From: a virus
IMG/VR virus record: IMGVR_UViG_3300044712_002668
Span: 62,001 to 126,000 of that record
Reading direction: 5' to 3' (one strand)
DNA: 64,000 nt
In this document: piece after piece, positions 55,024 to 63,198 of the stretch
Layout: each line of letters begins with the position of its first letter
Position numbering within the stretch: the first letter of the stretch is position 1
Position numbers and translations under genes: made by a program
The notes under the pieces: generated by a model
Seen by the model: only the letters and a program-made list of their open reading frames with translations
What the model was told of the DNA's origin: nothing
Databases searched by the model: none

Positions 55024-56151
55024 ATGAGGATAAAAATTCAACAATTTTTGTTTGGACAAGGAGCCCATTCATGGGCGTTGGTTGGTAAAAATATTGGCAG
55101 AGCATTAATTCATCTAGGCCATGAAGTAGATTTTGTTTCTACTGATGGGTTTGAAGATAAATTTTGTCCAAATGATTTAAAACCTTTTGTCAAAAAAGAT
55201 CCTGTAGGAGAGTATGATTGTCAAATCAGTTACACAGCTCCTCACAATTGGCCGAACTATTTATCTTATGGAAAAAAGAATCGTTTTGCTATATGGAACT
55301 ATGAGTATAACAACAAAAAAGTAGATCAAGGTTATACGGCTTTGCTACAAGGATTCGGAAAGTACTACAAAAATACAGATATGGTATTACCTTCTTCTAA
55401 TTTTACAAAAGAAGTTTTTAAAAGTATGATGATTCCAGAAGATAAGATGGTTGTTATTCCTCATGGAATTGATCTGGAACAATTCTCTACAACTAAAAAG
55501 TTTCCTCTAAAAACAAAGAAATCAAAAAAGATTCTTTTGAATATAGCTCAACCTCATAGAAGGAAAGCTATCCCATTAGCTTTAGAAGCTTTCGGAAAAG
55601 CTTTTACTAAAGATGATGATGTTTGTTTAGTAGCTAAAGTTTTTAAACAAAACAATAAAGGACAAGCTTTCGATGTAGATTTTACCGGAATGTACAAAAC
55701 ATTTGAAACCAAATATCCTAAACATGCAGAGGTAGAGTTTGTACATAACTACATAGATAACATAGCTGAAATATATAATTCTTGTGATGTTAATTTTTCT
55801 GCTACATATGCAGAATGTTGGCATCTTCCTTCTTTAGAAGCTTTAGCATGTGGATTAATTAATGTTGTTCCTAGATATGGAGGACAATTAGATTTCTGTG
55901 ATGATTTTAATTCTTTACTTATAGATGGTAATGTAGTTCGTGCTCCACGTGATCATCAATACTGGAAGTTTAATCCTTTTGCTGTTCATTTCCAAATAGA
56001 TACGAATGACGCTGCGCAGAAGTTGCGGTGGGCGGTTCATCCAGAAGAAGGGAAAGTTCTTAAAGAAAAATTCGTGTCGAGCATGTCCGAAACAGCCCAG
56101 AAATTCTCCTGGGAGAATGCTGTCAGAAAGATTCTTGATCTATGCACGTAA
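55024..56151 (+). CDS. Glycosyltransferase, GT4-like (GT-B fold)
   Basis: 375 residues from ATG 55024, with AAAGGA 7 bases upstream; upstream in-frame codons to 54991 belong to the HNH overlap. The N-terminal domain starts MRIKIQQFLFGQGAHSW with a Gly-rich nucleotide-sugar loop. VIPHGIDLEQF near 144 marks the domain junction. IAQPHRRKAIPLALEAF near 172 and AECWHLPSLEALACG with the Glu-x7-Glu pair (about 264 and 272) are the GT4 catalytic and donor-binding motif. It would transfer a sugar from a nucleotide donor to an acceptor in a glycan. It begins a glycosyltransferase cluster and has a truncated paralogue start upstream (54205). Confidence 0.85.
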   Translation: MRIKIQQFLFGQGAHSWALVGKNIGRALIHLGHEVDFVSTDGFEDKFCPNDLKPFVKKDPVGEYDCQISYTAPHNWPNYLSYGKKNRFAIWNYEYNNKKVDQGYTALLQGFGKYYKNTDMVLPSSNFTKEVFKSMMIPEDKMVVIPHGIDLEQFSTTKKFPLKTKKSKKILLNIAQPHRRKAIPLALEAFGKAFTKDDDVCLVAKVFKQNNKGQAFDVDFTGMYKTFETKYPKHAEVEFVHNYIDNIAEIYNSCDVNFSATYAECWHLPSLEALACGLINVVPRYGGQLDFCDDFNSLLIDGNVVRAPRDHQYWKFNPFAVHFQIDTNDAAQKLRWAVHPEEGKVLKEKFVSSMSETAQKFSWENAVRKILDLCT

Positions 56152-56279
56152 CCTTACGTCACTTTGATCTTTTCGTGATCAATAAATAAATGCAAAAAGC
56201 TGCGCCAATTAAGTATATATATATTAACTATTAATTAAGATCATTAATAGCAAGTACCATGCCAGATGGAGAACAATAG
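56152..56279. promoter_or_regulatory. Longest intergenic gap, with two inverted repeats and an AT box
   Basis: 128 bases without a gene. It contains TTGATC (56164-56169) paired with GATCAA (56177-56182), a TATATATATATTAA tract at about 56211-56227, and a perfect 8-bp repeat CTATTAAT (56228-56235) with ATTAATAG (56243-56250). GGAG before 56280 serves the next gene. This is the likely control region for the GT2 genes that follow: a weak terminator, promoter and operator are possible readings. Confidence 0.4.
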
Positions 56280-56975
56280 ATGACAAAGTTAGCGATAGTG
56301 GTTTTAGCCTATAACAACTGGAGTTATACGAAACAATGTTTGAGTGATTTGCTTCAGCTTCCTGAAGATCATTCAATTATCCTCGTAGATAACGCCAGTT
56401 CAGATGAAACGAAAAATGTAAGTAAGATCTTTAATGATAAGAAATTGGATGTAATAGTTAATGAAGATAACTATGGTTTTGCTAAAGGGTGTAATATTGG
56501 ATTTAAAAAAGCTCAGGAAAAAAGATCTGAGAATGTCATGTTTTTGAACAATGATATCAGGGTGCGTTCTGAACATAAAAACTGGACGGACAGGGTGCTG
56601 TCCCAACTTTCTTCAAAAACGCTTCTAGGGCCAACTGTAGGTATTCTGGATGGTGATCTCAGGTTCGTTTGTGAGGCGGGTAAGATTCCAGAAAAATATA
56701 CCAACACCTACATGAGTGGTTGGTGTGTTACAGCCACAATGGAAACTTGGAATGAACTGGTATTACCAGGGTATGAGGGGCCGTTTTCCGAGGAGTTTGG
56801 CAAGGCTTTTTTTGAAGACAGCGATCTTGGGTTCAGGGCAAGAAATCAAAACATAAAATTTAACATAGTAGATATTCCTGTACATCATTTTGGTCACAAG
56901 ACAACAGACAAATTGAATACAAATGAGCTTTATAAAAATGCCAGAGAAATTTTCGTAAGGAAGTGGAAAAAATGA
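56280..56975 (+). CDS. Glycosyltransferase family 2
   Basis: 231 residues with the GT-A layout: IVVLAYNNWSYTKQCLSDLL at the start, ILVDNASSDET (35-45) for donor binding, NEDNYGFAKGCNIGF, FLNNDIRV (about 88-95) in the place of the metal-binding Asp-x-Asp, and FFEDSDLGFRARNQ (about 176) holding the catalytic-base type Glu-Asp. This pattern is close to rhamnosyltransferase-type GT2 enzymes. The end overlaps the next gene by 4 bases (ATGA). It acts in the cytoplasm on an unknown acceptor. Confidence 0.85.
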   Translation: MTKLAIVVLAYNNWSYTKQCLSDLLQLPEDHSIILVDNASSDETKNVSKIFNDKKLDVIVNEDNYGFAKGCNIGFKKAQEKRSENVMFLNNDIRVRSEHKNWTDRVLSQLSSKTLLGPTVGILDGDLRFVCEAGKIPEKYTNTYMSGWCVTATMETWNELVLPGYEGPFSEEFGKAFFEDSDLGFRARNQNIKFNIVDIPVHHFGHKTTDKLNTNELYKNAREIFVRKWKK

Positions 56976-57802
56976 AATTGCATATATTAACTTTAACTTG
57001 GAATGGAAAGAAAAGGCTGGAGGCATTGGCTCCAACCTTGGTTTCTTCCTGTAATCATTTGTCTCATGATCCTATATGGTATATAAGAGATAATGGTTCT
57101 AAAGATGATACTTTAGAATATCTGATGAGTAATGATATTCAAAAAGATAAACCTTTAAAATTAAAGGTTTTGTCTGTAGATCATAATAGGGATTCATTTG
57201 CCAGGTGTGTCAATTCTCTACTGGAGATGGCCAACCCAGCAGATGAGGATCTTGTTATGTTGTTGAATGATGATGTTGTTTTTTTCAAAAATGACAGCAT
57301 TCAAAAAATGATAGATTTACAGGACAAGACTGGGGCAGGGATAGTTGGAGCCAGGTTATTGTATCTTAACACAAACAAACTTCAACATGCCGGGATAATC
57401 TTCAGTAAGAGATATAATTCATTGCCATTTCATTTTCGTCCCGGTGAAGAGTCGGATAAGAACTCTGAAAAGAACAGATATTTCCAAGCTGTTACAGCGG
57501 CATGTTGTATAGTGAAAGCATCATCACTGAAAAAGATCAATGGCATGGATGAGGGTTTTAGATGGGCCTTTGATGATGTGGATATGAACTTTCAGATAGG
57601 TAAGAATCTTGGGGAGAAGATAGCTTATTGTGGTAATGTAGGTATTTATCATGAAGAAAGCGTATCTCTTAAAAAGAACCCTGTAAATAAATTGTTTATG
57701 GATGATAATGTAAAACGATTCCGCTCTAAATGGAATGGTAAATATACTATAGACCATGATATGTATTTGGGTAATTCTTTATATAATGAAATTAAAGTTT
57801 AA
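56972..57802 (+). CDS. Glycosyltransferase family 2
   Basis: 276 residues from ATG 56972, which overlaps the previous stop; a GTG at 56963 is less likely. Motifs: LHILTLTWNGKKRLEAL, IRDNGSKDDTLEYL, MLLNDDVVFF (metal site), GIVGARLLY, and WAFDDVDMNFQIGK as the acceptor/base motif, then HEESVS. It is similar in plan to the preceding gene, so the two probably add successive sugars. It overlaps the next gene by 17 bases. Confidence 0.85.
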   Translation: MKLHILTLTWNGKKRLEALAPTLVSSCNHLSHDPIWYIRDNGSKDDTLEYLMSNDIQKDKPLKLKVLSVDHNRDSFARCVNSLLEMANPADEDLVMLLNDDVVFFKNDSIQKMIDLQDKTGAGIVGARLLYLNTNKLQHAGIIFSKRYNSLPFHFRPGEESDKNSEKNRYFQAVTAACCIVKASSLKKINGMDEGFRWAFDDVDMNFQIGKNLGEKIAYCGNVGIYHEESVSLKKNPVNKLFMDDNVKRFRSKWNGKYTIDHDMYLGNSLYNEIKV

Positions 57803-58739
57803 AAATAAGTTCTTTCCATTTGCTTCGGGGATATCTTGGGAAATTGATCAGGGTAAATATGTAGTACCAAAGATAGACGGTGAAACGTGGAAGAGCGTAT
57901 TGAGCAATAAGGATTTACACATAGTTGTATTCGGGGGTTTGTTAGAATCATTTTTTTCATTTTCTTATGCTGAGGCATTGTCTTCATTAGAGCCTGATAA
58001 AGATTTGTATTGGATAGGTGATGATAAATACAAATGCCTATTAAAGGTTAATGGTCTGTGTAAGCCTGGTCAATCAGGTTTGACAAAAACTGATTTGGAA
58101 AAATATCCAGTTCCCTTGTTTTTCGACAAAGAAGACAATGCTTACTTTAATGTGTTGCATGATTATAAGACAAAGCTAAGCTATTGGGGTCAACACCCAA
58201 AAGAAAATAAACTTCCAATACTAAAACAAATATATAATAATCTAATGATCCCTTGGAATAATTATATTCCAAAAACAAGATCATTAGATTTTTCTTTTTA
58301 TAATCATATCAGTATTAAAAATAAACTATCACATAAAACCATACTTATTATACATGATGAAGAAGATAACGCATTGAATTGGAACAAGCACAACATAAGA
58401 GAATTTGCTTTTTTGGTTGGTAAGCATGGTTTCAAAGTGTGTGTTGCAACGCATCATAGCGGAATGTTCTATGATTCAAAAGTTATAGCTATTGAGTATG
58501 ATATTTTGAAGATATTACAACTGATTACAAAGTCATGGATGGTACTATCATCAAAGATAGACTGGTTGTTTATCGCAATGATGATATCCAATGCACACAT
58601 AGTTTCAAAACATCAGGATGGAATTTATAATTTATTTGACAATGCAGAGTTCATAGGAGCAACAAACGTTATATTTACAGATAAGACTTGGATGTCTCCA
58701 ATGGACGTATGCGCAATTTGTGCGGAAGAGGAAAAATGA
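57786..58739 (+). CDS. Unknown protein of the glycosyltransferase cluster (possible GT-B type)
   Basis: 317 residues from ATG 57786; an earlier ATG at 57756 would overlap the neighbour more deeply. No Asp-x-Asp is seen. Two Rossmann-like parts are suggested: IHIVVFGG-like LHIVVFGGLLESFFSFSYAEAL near 45-65 and KTILIIHDEEDN near 185 with a later VLSSKIDWLFIAMMISNAHIVS segment, reminiscent of the two-domain build of heptosyltransferase-like GT9 enzymes, but the match is weak. It is co-translated with the flanking GT2 genes. Its DNA carries a long nested hairpin followed by T-tracts at 58239-58299. Confidence 0.5.
   Translation: MKLKFKNKFFPFASGISWEIDQGKYVVPKIDGETWKSVLSNKDLHIVVFGGLLESFFSFSYAEALSSLEPDKDLYWIGDDKYKCLLKVNGLCKPGQSGLTKTDLEKYPVPLFFDKEDNAYFNVLHDYKTKLSYWGQHPKENKLPILKQIYNNLMIPWNNYIPKTRSLDFSFYNHISIKNKLSHKTILIIHDEEDNALNWNKHNIREFAFLVGKHGFKVCVATHHSGMFYDSKVIAIEYDILKILQLITKSWMVLSSKIDWLFIAMMISNAHIVSKHQDGIYNLFDNAEFIGATNVIFTDKTWMSPMDVCAICAEEEK
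58239..58299 (+). terminator. Terminator-like nested hairpin inside a coding region
   Basis: The outer arms AATCTAATGATC (58239-58250) and GATCATTAGATT (58279-58290) are perfect 12-bp complements. Inside them, TTGGAATA (58253-58260) and TATTCCAA (58265-58272) form a second perfect 8-bp stem with loop ATTA. A T5-C-T5 stretch overlaps and follows the 3' arm. It has the form of an intrinsic terminator but is GC-poor and lies within the gene at 57786-58739. Confidence 0.45.
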
Positions 58740-59494
58740 GTTCAACTTCAATAATGATGGTAACCTATAATAGGCTTGAGTTAACAAAACGTATGTTGTC
58801 TTCTTTATGTAAGACGGTACATTCACCATTCAATTTGGTTATAATAGATAACGCTTCTACAGATGGAACGGTTGAATACCTTCAAAACAAAATAGATACT
58901 GAATTTAAAACAGATCATTTAAGAAATTTATTTACTATATTTAATAAAGAAAACAAAGGTATAGCTATTGGAAGAAACCAGGCATTGAAAAATGGGGTTG
59001 ATGTATTCAACAGTGATTGGTTGGTGACATTGGATAATGATGTAGAGATGCCGGATGGATGGCTGGAGGAGTGTCAGAATATTCTGCAGGCGAATAGGGC
59101 TTATGGGGCGATTGGGGTCAATATGGAGAACAAGCCTTATCCCATAGTGACAAAGAATGGTTTTACGTTTCAGGATAAACCTGCGGGTAATCTTGGTACA
59201 GCTTGTATGGTATTTCCAAAGACCACTCAGAAATTATTGGGTTATTTCAACACAGAGTATGGTCCATATGGGGAAGAGGATGCGGATTTTGGAATGAGGT
59301 TACGTGTATCAGGTTTGAAGCTTGGATACATTGAAAGAATGGGTACGCATTTTGGAGAGGGTGAATTAGATAAAGGCGAGTATCGTGAGTACAAGACAGC
59401 TTGTCATAATAAGAATCTGAAGAAGTTCAATGAGAATTGTGCGCTATATGCACAAGGAAAGAAGAAATTATATATGCCTTATAGTGAGGGTTGA
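58736..59494 (+). CDS. Glycosyltransferase family 2
   Basis: 252 residues from ATG 58736, overlapping the previous stop by 4 bases and served by GAGG. Motifs: IMMVTYNRLELTKRML, LVIIDNASTDGTVEYL, GIAIGRNQALKNG, WLVTLDNDVEMPDGWLEE (metal-binding Asp-x-Asp region), and GEEDADFGMRLRVSG as the base motif. It is a clear GT-A, GT2-type enzyme of minimal size. Its stop codon overlaps the next start (TGATG), so the cluster is read as one coupled message. Confidence 0.87.
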   Translation: MSSTSIMMVTYNRLELTKRMLSSLCKTVHSPFNLVIIDNASTDGTVEYLQNKIDTEFKTDHLRNLFTIFNKENKGIAIGRNQALKNGVDVFNSDWLVTLDNDVEMPDGWLEECQNILQANRAYGAIGVNMENKPYPIVTKNGFTFQDKPAGNLGTACMVFPKTTQKLLGYFNTEYGPYGEEDADFGMRLRVSGLKLGYIERMGTHFGEGELDKGEYREYKTACHNKNLKKFNENCALYAQGKKKLYMPYSEG

Positions 59495-61497
59495 TGTCTA
59501 GACTGCATAAGACAATTTTATCCTCTGATATCAAACAGTATATTATAAGGTCTAAAAATATACATTTCATTGAAGATGCATGTGTAATTCAGGCTGGGTT
59601 TGGAGAGGTTGAGTTTGATTTTTCCAATACACTAGCAACTTCTTGTGTATTTATATTTAAGAAATCAAAAGGTATTAGTTTTTTTAATGTTAACGGAATG
59701 CCATTATTATCCTCTAATGGATTGAGGGTTGATCTACCAGAAAATAGAAAATTAGTTTGTTCAGTAGACTCACATCATAAAGATATTTTCATTAGTGGTA
59801 TTGACTTATTTACAAATCAAAATATTTCATGGAACACATTATTAAAGATGTGTGATTCATATTCTGGATTAAGACTTGTTGGAACTGATTTATTTGCTTC
59901 TATTGGTTCAAAAATAATATCATCAAAAATATCAGAGATAAAAACAAATCCTGAAAATATGTATGTTATTAATGGTAATGTTGTAAATTTTCTTGGTTCG
60001 TGTAAAGTTACAACATTGCAATTTACTCATATAGAAGAGTGTATTAAAAACACACCAGTAGTAAATGAAGCAATTAATGTTTTAATGAAAAAATCAGAAG
60101 AGCTAGCCTCTGTTTTGGATAGTAATATGGATAATGTAATTTTTGATACATCTATACATGGTTTCAATAATGCTTTTTGTGGGCGGGATACTGATATTGA
60201 TGGTAGTTCCATTTTGATGGATTATGTAGGATCTTATCGTGTTCCTCTTAAAATGTTGCATCCTGGTCAGTATTATACCGTAGCTTTAGATGTAGAAAGG
60301 CTTAATGGTAATGCAAAGTTTTTGTTTAGCATTCAGCCTGATAACAATATGCCGCATGTTTGTATAGCTGCAGGTGGAAGGAAAACATTCAAACAACAGT
60401 TTCTAACAGATGCTAGTGGAGAGTATTTTTTAAATATAGCTAGACACCCATCTTCTACCGGTAAAATAAGAATTACAAAGATTATAATAATAGCTAATTT
60501 TAAATTAGATTTCAATGTAGCAATACCAACTATCTCTGAAATATACACTCCAAAAATAAACTATGTTGCTCCAGAATTGAAACAACAAATTTCTATCGGT
60601 GTACAATCTAGATTTAAGACTTCTTCAAATGAAGATTGTGATTCTGTAAAAAAGTCCTCTATTGAATTTGCTGACGTTGTTCCGAGTTACATTGTATCAA
60701 ATGTTTTGCCATTCAAGGGTAATGTAGATTGTTCTACTCAAGGATCTTTATCTTGGTTTTCAAAGGCTAAGCCGTTTTTGCCAGATGTTATGATGAACAA
60801 ACAATCAAGTGTATTGTTTTGTAATATTGACAATGTAAGGCAGTGTAGCACTGTTGTTTTGGAAGAGTTTGTTTCATTAAATGAAACAGCTGTAAATGCT
60901 TTAAAGACATGCAATAAAATCTTGGTATCTTCAAATAAGAATTTTTCACAACTAGTGGATGTTGGTATTTCCGAAGACAGATTGAGTTATTCTTACAGGC
61001 CATGGCCATATGTAGAGCCTGTTGAGCTAAGGCCATTACTTGGTTCTGATTTTGTTGTGGTTCCCAATAGGGATGATAAGGCTACTCGTAGACTTTTACA
61101 GTGTCTTGAATCTTCTGTACAAAAGATTGTTGTACTAGGGGCTAGAGGACAATACTCTGATTCTGTGTTTACTGTTAATGAATATTTGTATTATCCAAAT
61201 TTGTTATGGCTATTAAGAAACGCAAAGGTTATTTATGATTTTCATATTATTGATGATTATAAATCAGCTTTATTATCTATGGCTTTATCTTTAGGAACAC
61301 CAATTGTGACAAACTCATTTGCTTTTTCCAATGATTCACAGGCTGCTATAAAGCTAGGAAAAGAGCAGCATGGTAATATAATGTTGCCAAGCATAGAAGA
61401 GTTACAGAATACTTTAAAGTTTTTGCCAGACAAAAGAAATATAAATATGAATAATGATTTTCAAAAATGGATTGAAAATTTATTTAATACCAATTAA
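59494..61497 (+). CDS. Large putative glycosyltransferase with N-terminal beta domains
   Basis: 667 residues from ATG 59494. The N-terminal ~180 residues are beta-strand-rich (GFGEVEFDFSNTLATSCVFIF), and residues ~240-335 (HPGQYYTVALDVERLNGNAKFLF, EYFLNIARHPSSTGKIRITKI) look like a jelly-roll carbohydrate-binding module. The C-terminal ~270 residues are Rossmann-like, with SALLSMALSLGTPIVTNSFAFSND resembling the end of a GT-B domain. A sugar-binding module fused to a GT-B enzyme would suit elongation of a chain already attached to protein. The assignment is by pattern only. The 3' end overlaps the convergent GT10-like gene by 18 bases. Confidence 0.5.
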   Translation: MSRLHKTILSSDIKQYIIRSKNIHFIEDACVIQAGFGEVEFDFSNTLATSCVFIFKKSKGISFFNVNGMPLLSSNGLRVDLPENRKLVCSVDSHHKDIFISGIDLFTNQNISWNTLLKMCDSYSGLRLVGTDLFASIGSKIISSKISEIKTNPENMYVINGNVVNFLGSCKVTTLQFTHIEECIKNTPVVNEAINVLMKKSEELASVLDSNMDNVIFDTSIHGFNNAFCGRDTDIDGSSILMDYVGSYRVPLKMLHPGQYYTVALDVERLNGNAKFLFSIQPDNNMPHVCIAAGGRKTFKQQFLTDASGEYFLNIARHPSSTGKIRITKIIIIANFKLDFNVAIPTISEIYTPKINYVAPELKQQISIGVQSRFKTSSNEDCDSVKKSSIEFADVVPSYIVSNVLPFKGNVDCSTQGSLSWFSKAKPFLPDVMMNKQSSVLFCNIDNVRQCSTVVLEEFVSLNETAVNALKTCNKILVSSNKNFSQLVDVGISEDRLSYSYRPWPYVEPVELRPLLGSDFVVVPNRDDKATRRLLQCLESSVQKIVVLGARGQYSDSVFTVNEYLYYPNLLWLLRNAKVIYDFHIIDDYKSALLSMALSLGTPIVTNSFAFSNDSQAAIKLGKEQHGNIMLPSIEELQNTLKFLPDKRNINMNNDFQKWIENLFNTN

Positions 61498-62418
61498 AAC
61501 ATCAATAATCCTTTCAAAAAAACTTTCATGGGATATTATTTTTAATAACCCTTCAGGATTGTGTAGGTTTTCTTTAACGGCATTTGTCATATTATTGAAA
61601 TTATCTTCGTTATAATTAATTACTTCATTATATAATGAATCCATTTTTACAGATATTTTTTTACCATCCTTTATAACGAATTTTCTTAAATCGATGTAAC
61701 TATCTGGTGAGAATTTATAATCATCTATATTATGACATCCCATATATAAAGGTACAGTGCCAGAATACCATACGTCTGGCATTTTTTCACTTAAATAGTT
61801 CCAGGAATATACTGGATCGTAGCAGTTTTCTGAACATAAAGAAAATTTTACCTCTTTTAGTATTGCGTGTTTGTCTGGAGCAGGTCCTTTATAATAAGGC
61901 TTACTTATTGGTATTTGTCCATACCAAGAAACGGGAAAACCTTTGTTGTGAAAAAGATCCGCTATAAAGCTTCTTAATTCATATAATGAAGAAATATGAT
62001 TTGTTGTTTTATTATTAGCGATAATTACTAATTCATTTCTTTTTTCATTCCATGGTTTCCAGCCATTTATAATATTTTGTGCGGAGGGTGGTTGAAACCA
62101 TGATGGGTGATTTATTGTAGTAACTTTATGTGATATAGCTGTATTTTCAAAAGCTTTTCCACACCATGCGAATATGTGTTTATGTTTATCCAAAAAATTA
62201 AGATTATAATCACATGGGTTGATACACATTGGTTCTAGAACAAGGAAACAATCGTTTGGTTGTGGGTTTTGTCCGGAGTACCAATTTATAGCTAGATTAC
62301 ACATGTCATCTCTGCGGTGAGATGACATCCATACTTTTCCTTTTTCATTTTCATATCTTGGAGTTGTTACTGGTCCATGATCCAGATAAATCATATTTAT
62401 ATTTATTTTTTCGTTCAT
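61480..62418 (-). CDS. GT10-like (alpha-1,3/1,4-fucosyltransferase-type) glycosyltransferase
   Basis: 312 residues. The C-terminal region FSLCSENCYDPVYSWNYLSEK, with DVWYSGTVPLYMG after it, is the GT10 donor-binding motif (a Glu-Asn, then Tyr-x-Ser/Thr-Glu-Lys, then Gly-x-Val-Pro-hydrophobic-Tyr-x-Gly), followed by DSYIDLRKF, where GT10 enzymes have a Ser/Tyr-Phe/Ile-Asp stretch. GT10 enzymes use GDP-fucose to fucosylate GlcNAc-type acceptors. It is the only minus-strand gene of the cluster and is divergent from the GT2 gene at 62444, with 25 bases between start codons. No GDP-fucose synthesis gene is in the window, so the donor must come from elsewhere. Confidence 0.7.
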   Translation of the reverse strand: MNEKININMIYLDHGPVTTPRYENEKGKVWMSSHRRDDMCNLAINWYSGQNPQPNDCFLVLEPMCINPCDYNLNFLDKHKHIFAWCGKAFENTAISHKVTTINHPSWFQPPSAQNIINGWKPWNEKRNELVIIANNKTTNHISSLYELRSFIADLFHNKGFPVSWYGQIPISKPYYKGPAPDKHAILKEVKFSLCSENCYDPVYSWNYLSEKMPDVWYSGTVPLYMGCHNIDDYKFSPDSYIDLRKFVIKDGKKISVKMDSLYNEVINYNEDNFNNMTNAVKENLHNPEGLLKIISHESFFERIIDVLIGIK

Positions 62419-62425
62419 GTACTAC

Positions 62426-62437
62426 CTTGATATATTT
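62426..62437 (+). promoter_or_regulatory. CTTGATATATTT box in the divergent gap
   Basis: A relative of the TGATATAT element, lying in the 25-base gap between the divergent GT10-like and GT2 genes, 6 bases before the ATG at 62444. No Shine-Dalgarno is seen for the GT2 gene. Confidence 0.3.
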
Positions 62438-62443
62438 GTTGGT

Positions 62444-63196
62444 ATGCAAGAAAAATCATTTGTCATAGTTATAGCTAGTTACAAAAATGCTCCATGGTAT
62501 CGTCAGAATATACAGTCTGTATTGAATCAACGATACTCTAATTATAGGGTAATATATACTGATGATTGTTCTCCTGATAATACTGGTGGATTGATTGAGC
62601 AATTTTTACAACAAAACGATCCTGAAAAGCGTGTAACTTTAATAAAAAATCAGGAACGTAAGGGAGCTATTTACAATTTATATCATATGATTCATTCATG
62701 TAATGACGATGATATTATTATTACTGTTGATGGTGATGATTGGTTGACCAATCCAGATGTTTTATCTACACTAAACCAGGTTTATTCTAACGAAGATGTG
62801 TGGATGACATATGGTCAATATAGATCTTATCCAGATAATAGAATTGGGTGTTCAAGGCAAATTCCACCAGAAGTAGTAAACTCTTCAGGGTACCGTAAGT
62901 ATCATTGGTGCTCTTCACATCTTAGAACTTTTTATGCTTGGCTTTTCAAAAAAATCAAGCAAGAAGATTTCTTTCATAATGGAACATGGATTCCGATGAC
63001 TTGGGATTTGGCTATGATGTTTCCTATGTTAGAGATGGCAGGCACTCGGCATAAGTTTGTTTCCGATGTTTTATATATTTACAATTGTGAAAACCCAATA
63101 AATGATTCTAAGGTAAATTTACAATTACAACAAGGATTGGAGATGTTTTTCAGGTTTCAAAAACCACAATATCCTCGATTGAATAATAGGGAATAA
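62444..63196 (+). CDS. Glycosyltransferase family 2
   Basis: 250 residues from ATG 62444; an in-frame ATG at 62417 lies within the opposite gene's start. Motifs: FVIVIASYKNAPWYRQNIQSVL, VIYTDDCSPDNTGGLI, and the strong ITVDGDDWLTNPDVL, where Asp-Gly-Asp-Asp is the metal and donor site. It is closer to the classic WcaA/SpsA GT2 type than the three GT2 genes upstream. A downstream Trp-rich part (HWCSSHLRTFYAWLF, WIPMTWDLAMMFPMLE) likely binds the acceptor. The GT11 gene follows at 2 bases. Confidence 0.87.
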   Translation: MQEKSFVIVIASYKNAPWYRQNIQSVLNQRYSNYRVIYTDDCSPDNTGGLIEQFLQQNDPEKRVTLIKNQERKGAIYNLYHMIHSCNDDDIIITVDGDDWLTNPDVLSTLNQVYSNEDVWMTYGQYRSYPDNRIGCSRQIPPEVVNSSGYRKYHWCSSHLRTFYAWLFKKIKQEDFFHNGTWIPMTWDLAMMFPMLEMAGTRHKFVSDVLYIYNCENPINDSKVNLQLQQGLEMFFRFQKPQYPRLNNRE

Positions 63197-63198
63197 AC

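Noticed and set aside
54205-55060. A group I or group II intron carrying the HNH gene
   Set aside because: An intron would split one gene into joinable exons. Here the downstream gene is complete, with its own start and ribosome site, and the upstream piece repeats the same N-terminus instead of leading into it.
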